Source of the DNA: Reticulitermes lucifugus
Taxonomy: Eukaryota > Arthropoda > Insecta > Blattodea > Rhinotermitidae
Assembly (NCBI GenBank): GCA_026260175.1
Contig: JAKCWW010001913.1
Span: 24,870 to 64,443 of the forward strand
Direction of reading: 5' to 3'
DNA: 39,574 nt
A program made the position numbers and the translations under genes. Position 1 is the first letter of the stretch, and every line of letters begins with the position of its first letter. The notes beneath the pieces were generated by a model. That model saw only the letters and a program-made list of their open reading frames with translations. It ran no database searches and had not been told where the DNA came from. Positions 39,427 to 39,574 of the stretch are shown piece by piece.

Positions 39427-39574
39427 CTAAAACCACTTTTTAAGTAGCTTTATTATTAAAATTGTTAAAATTGTACCCCTACACGTGTTTCGATCCTAGG
39501 ATCATCGTCAGGGGGTTTTTTTTTGCTAAAAGCTACAGTCACTTCAAACACATGATTTAAAATATTCTTTCGGC
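39427..39574. mobile_element. fold-back element cut by the window end (left arm)
   Basis: The sequence from about 39427 to the end has the same order as the left arms of the other elements: an AT-rich outer part (agtagctttattattaaaat), then the inverse hammerhead (39475-39516). The second arm would lie beyond 39574. The call rests on the motif order only. Confidence 0.5.
39475..39516 (-). ncRNA. type I hammerhead ribozyme motif
   Basis: Minus strand: helix I ACCCC (39512-39516) pairs perfectly with GGGGT (39475-39479). Core CTGACGA (39505-39511), T, helix II GATCC-ta-GGATC (39492-39503), GAA (39489-39491), helix III drawn from ACACGTGT (39481-39488), cleavage base A (39480). ACACGTGT is perfectly self-complementary, allowing either a short two-pair helix III with loop or an eight-pair helix between two RNA molecules. 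All invariant core bases are present. Confidence 0.8.

Overview
This looks like a gene-poor stretch of a large, repeat-filled animal genome, most likely an insect. The retroelement families resemble those common in cockroaches and termites; that is recognition from memory, not a database match. Base composition is AT-rich. No ORF belongs to a recognisable host gene. All recognisable protein similarity is to decayed reverse transcriptase or C-terminal peptides of two LINE families. There is a 161-base assembly gap at 12074-12234.

The window is layered transposon debris. LINE-A (short 3' ends, peptide motif [13 protein letters not shown]) has copies or fragments near 95, 1495, 7010, 15660, 16963, 22000 and 37921. 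LINE-B (reverse transcriptase plus a C-terminal RR-rich peptide) occurs at 11790-13625, 25435-25700 and 30405-30740. tRNA-derived SINEs fall into several families: SINE-A (4311-4597, 12985-13230), SINE-B (5924-6175, 17449-17734, 24440-24720, 25905-26195, plus older relatives), SINE-C (26270-26540, 26711-26943) and a looser SINE-D (20735-20960, 24245-24430). Several carry visible target-site duplications (TSDs), and some are nested inside older repeats.

The most interesting content is a set of fold-back (inverted-repeat) elements whose arms contain the catalytic core of the hammerhead ribozyme: CTGANGA, helix II, GAAA, a two-pair helix III, then the cleavage base and helix I. The best examples are 36025-36451, 37538-38310, 38943-39109 and the half-element at 39427-39574. 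Single motifs occur at 31940-31986 and, decayed, at 16489-16535 and 30236-30281. Helices I and II differ in sequence between families but stay complementary, which argues for selection on RNA structure when these elements were active.

Two of these palindromes have clear 12-bp TSDs and a third has a 13-bp near-match. Each of the three has an extra 30-40 bp tail on one side only. Inverted terminal repeats, a one-sided tail and short hammerheads together are the known architecture of Penelope-like retroelements. I infer that these are non-autonomous, arm-only derivatives of several Penelope-like families; no Penelope reverse transcriptase or GIY-YIG sequence is visible here. Smaller relics of the same design are scattered from 2 kb to 35 kb.

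Other points of interest are a 45-bp (15-codon) minisatellite at 28205-28480 that stays open on the minus strand, a 543-base open frame at 715-1257 with no known relative, and a short GC-rich island at 14945-15190.
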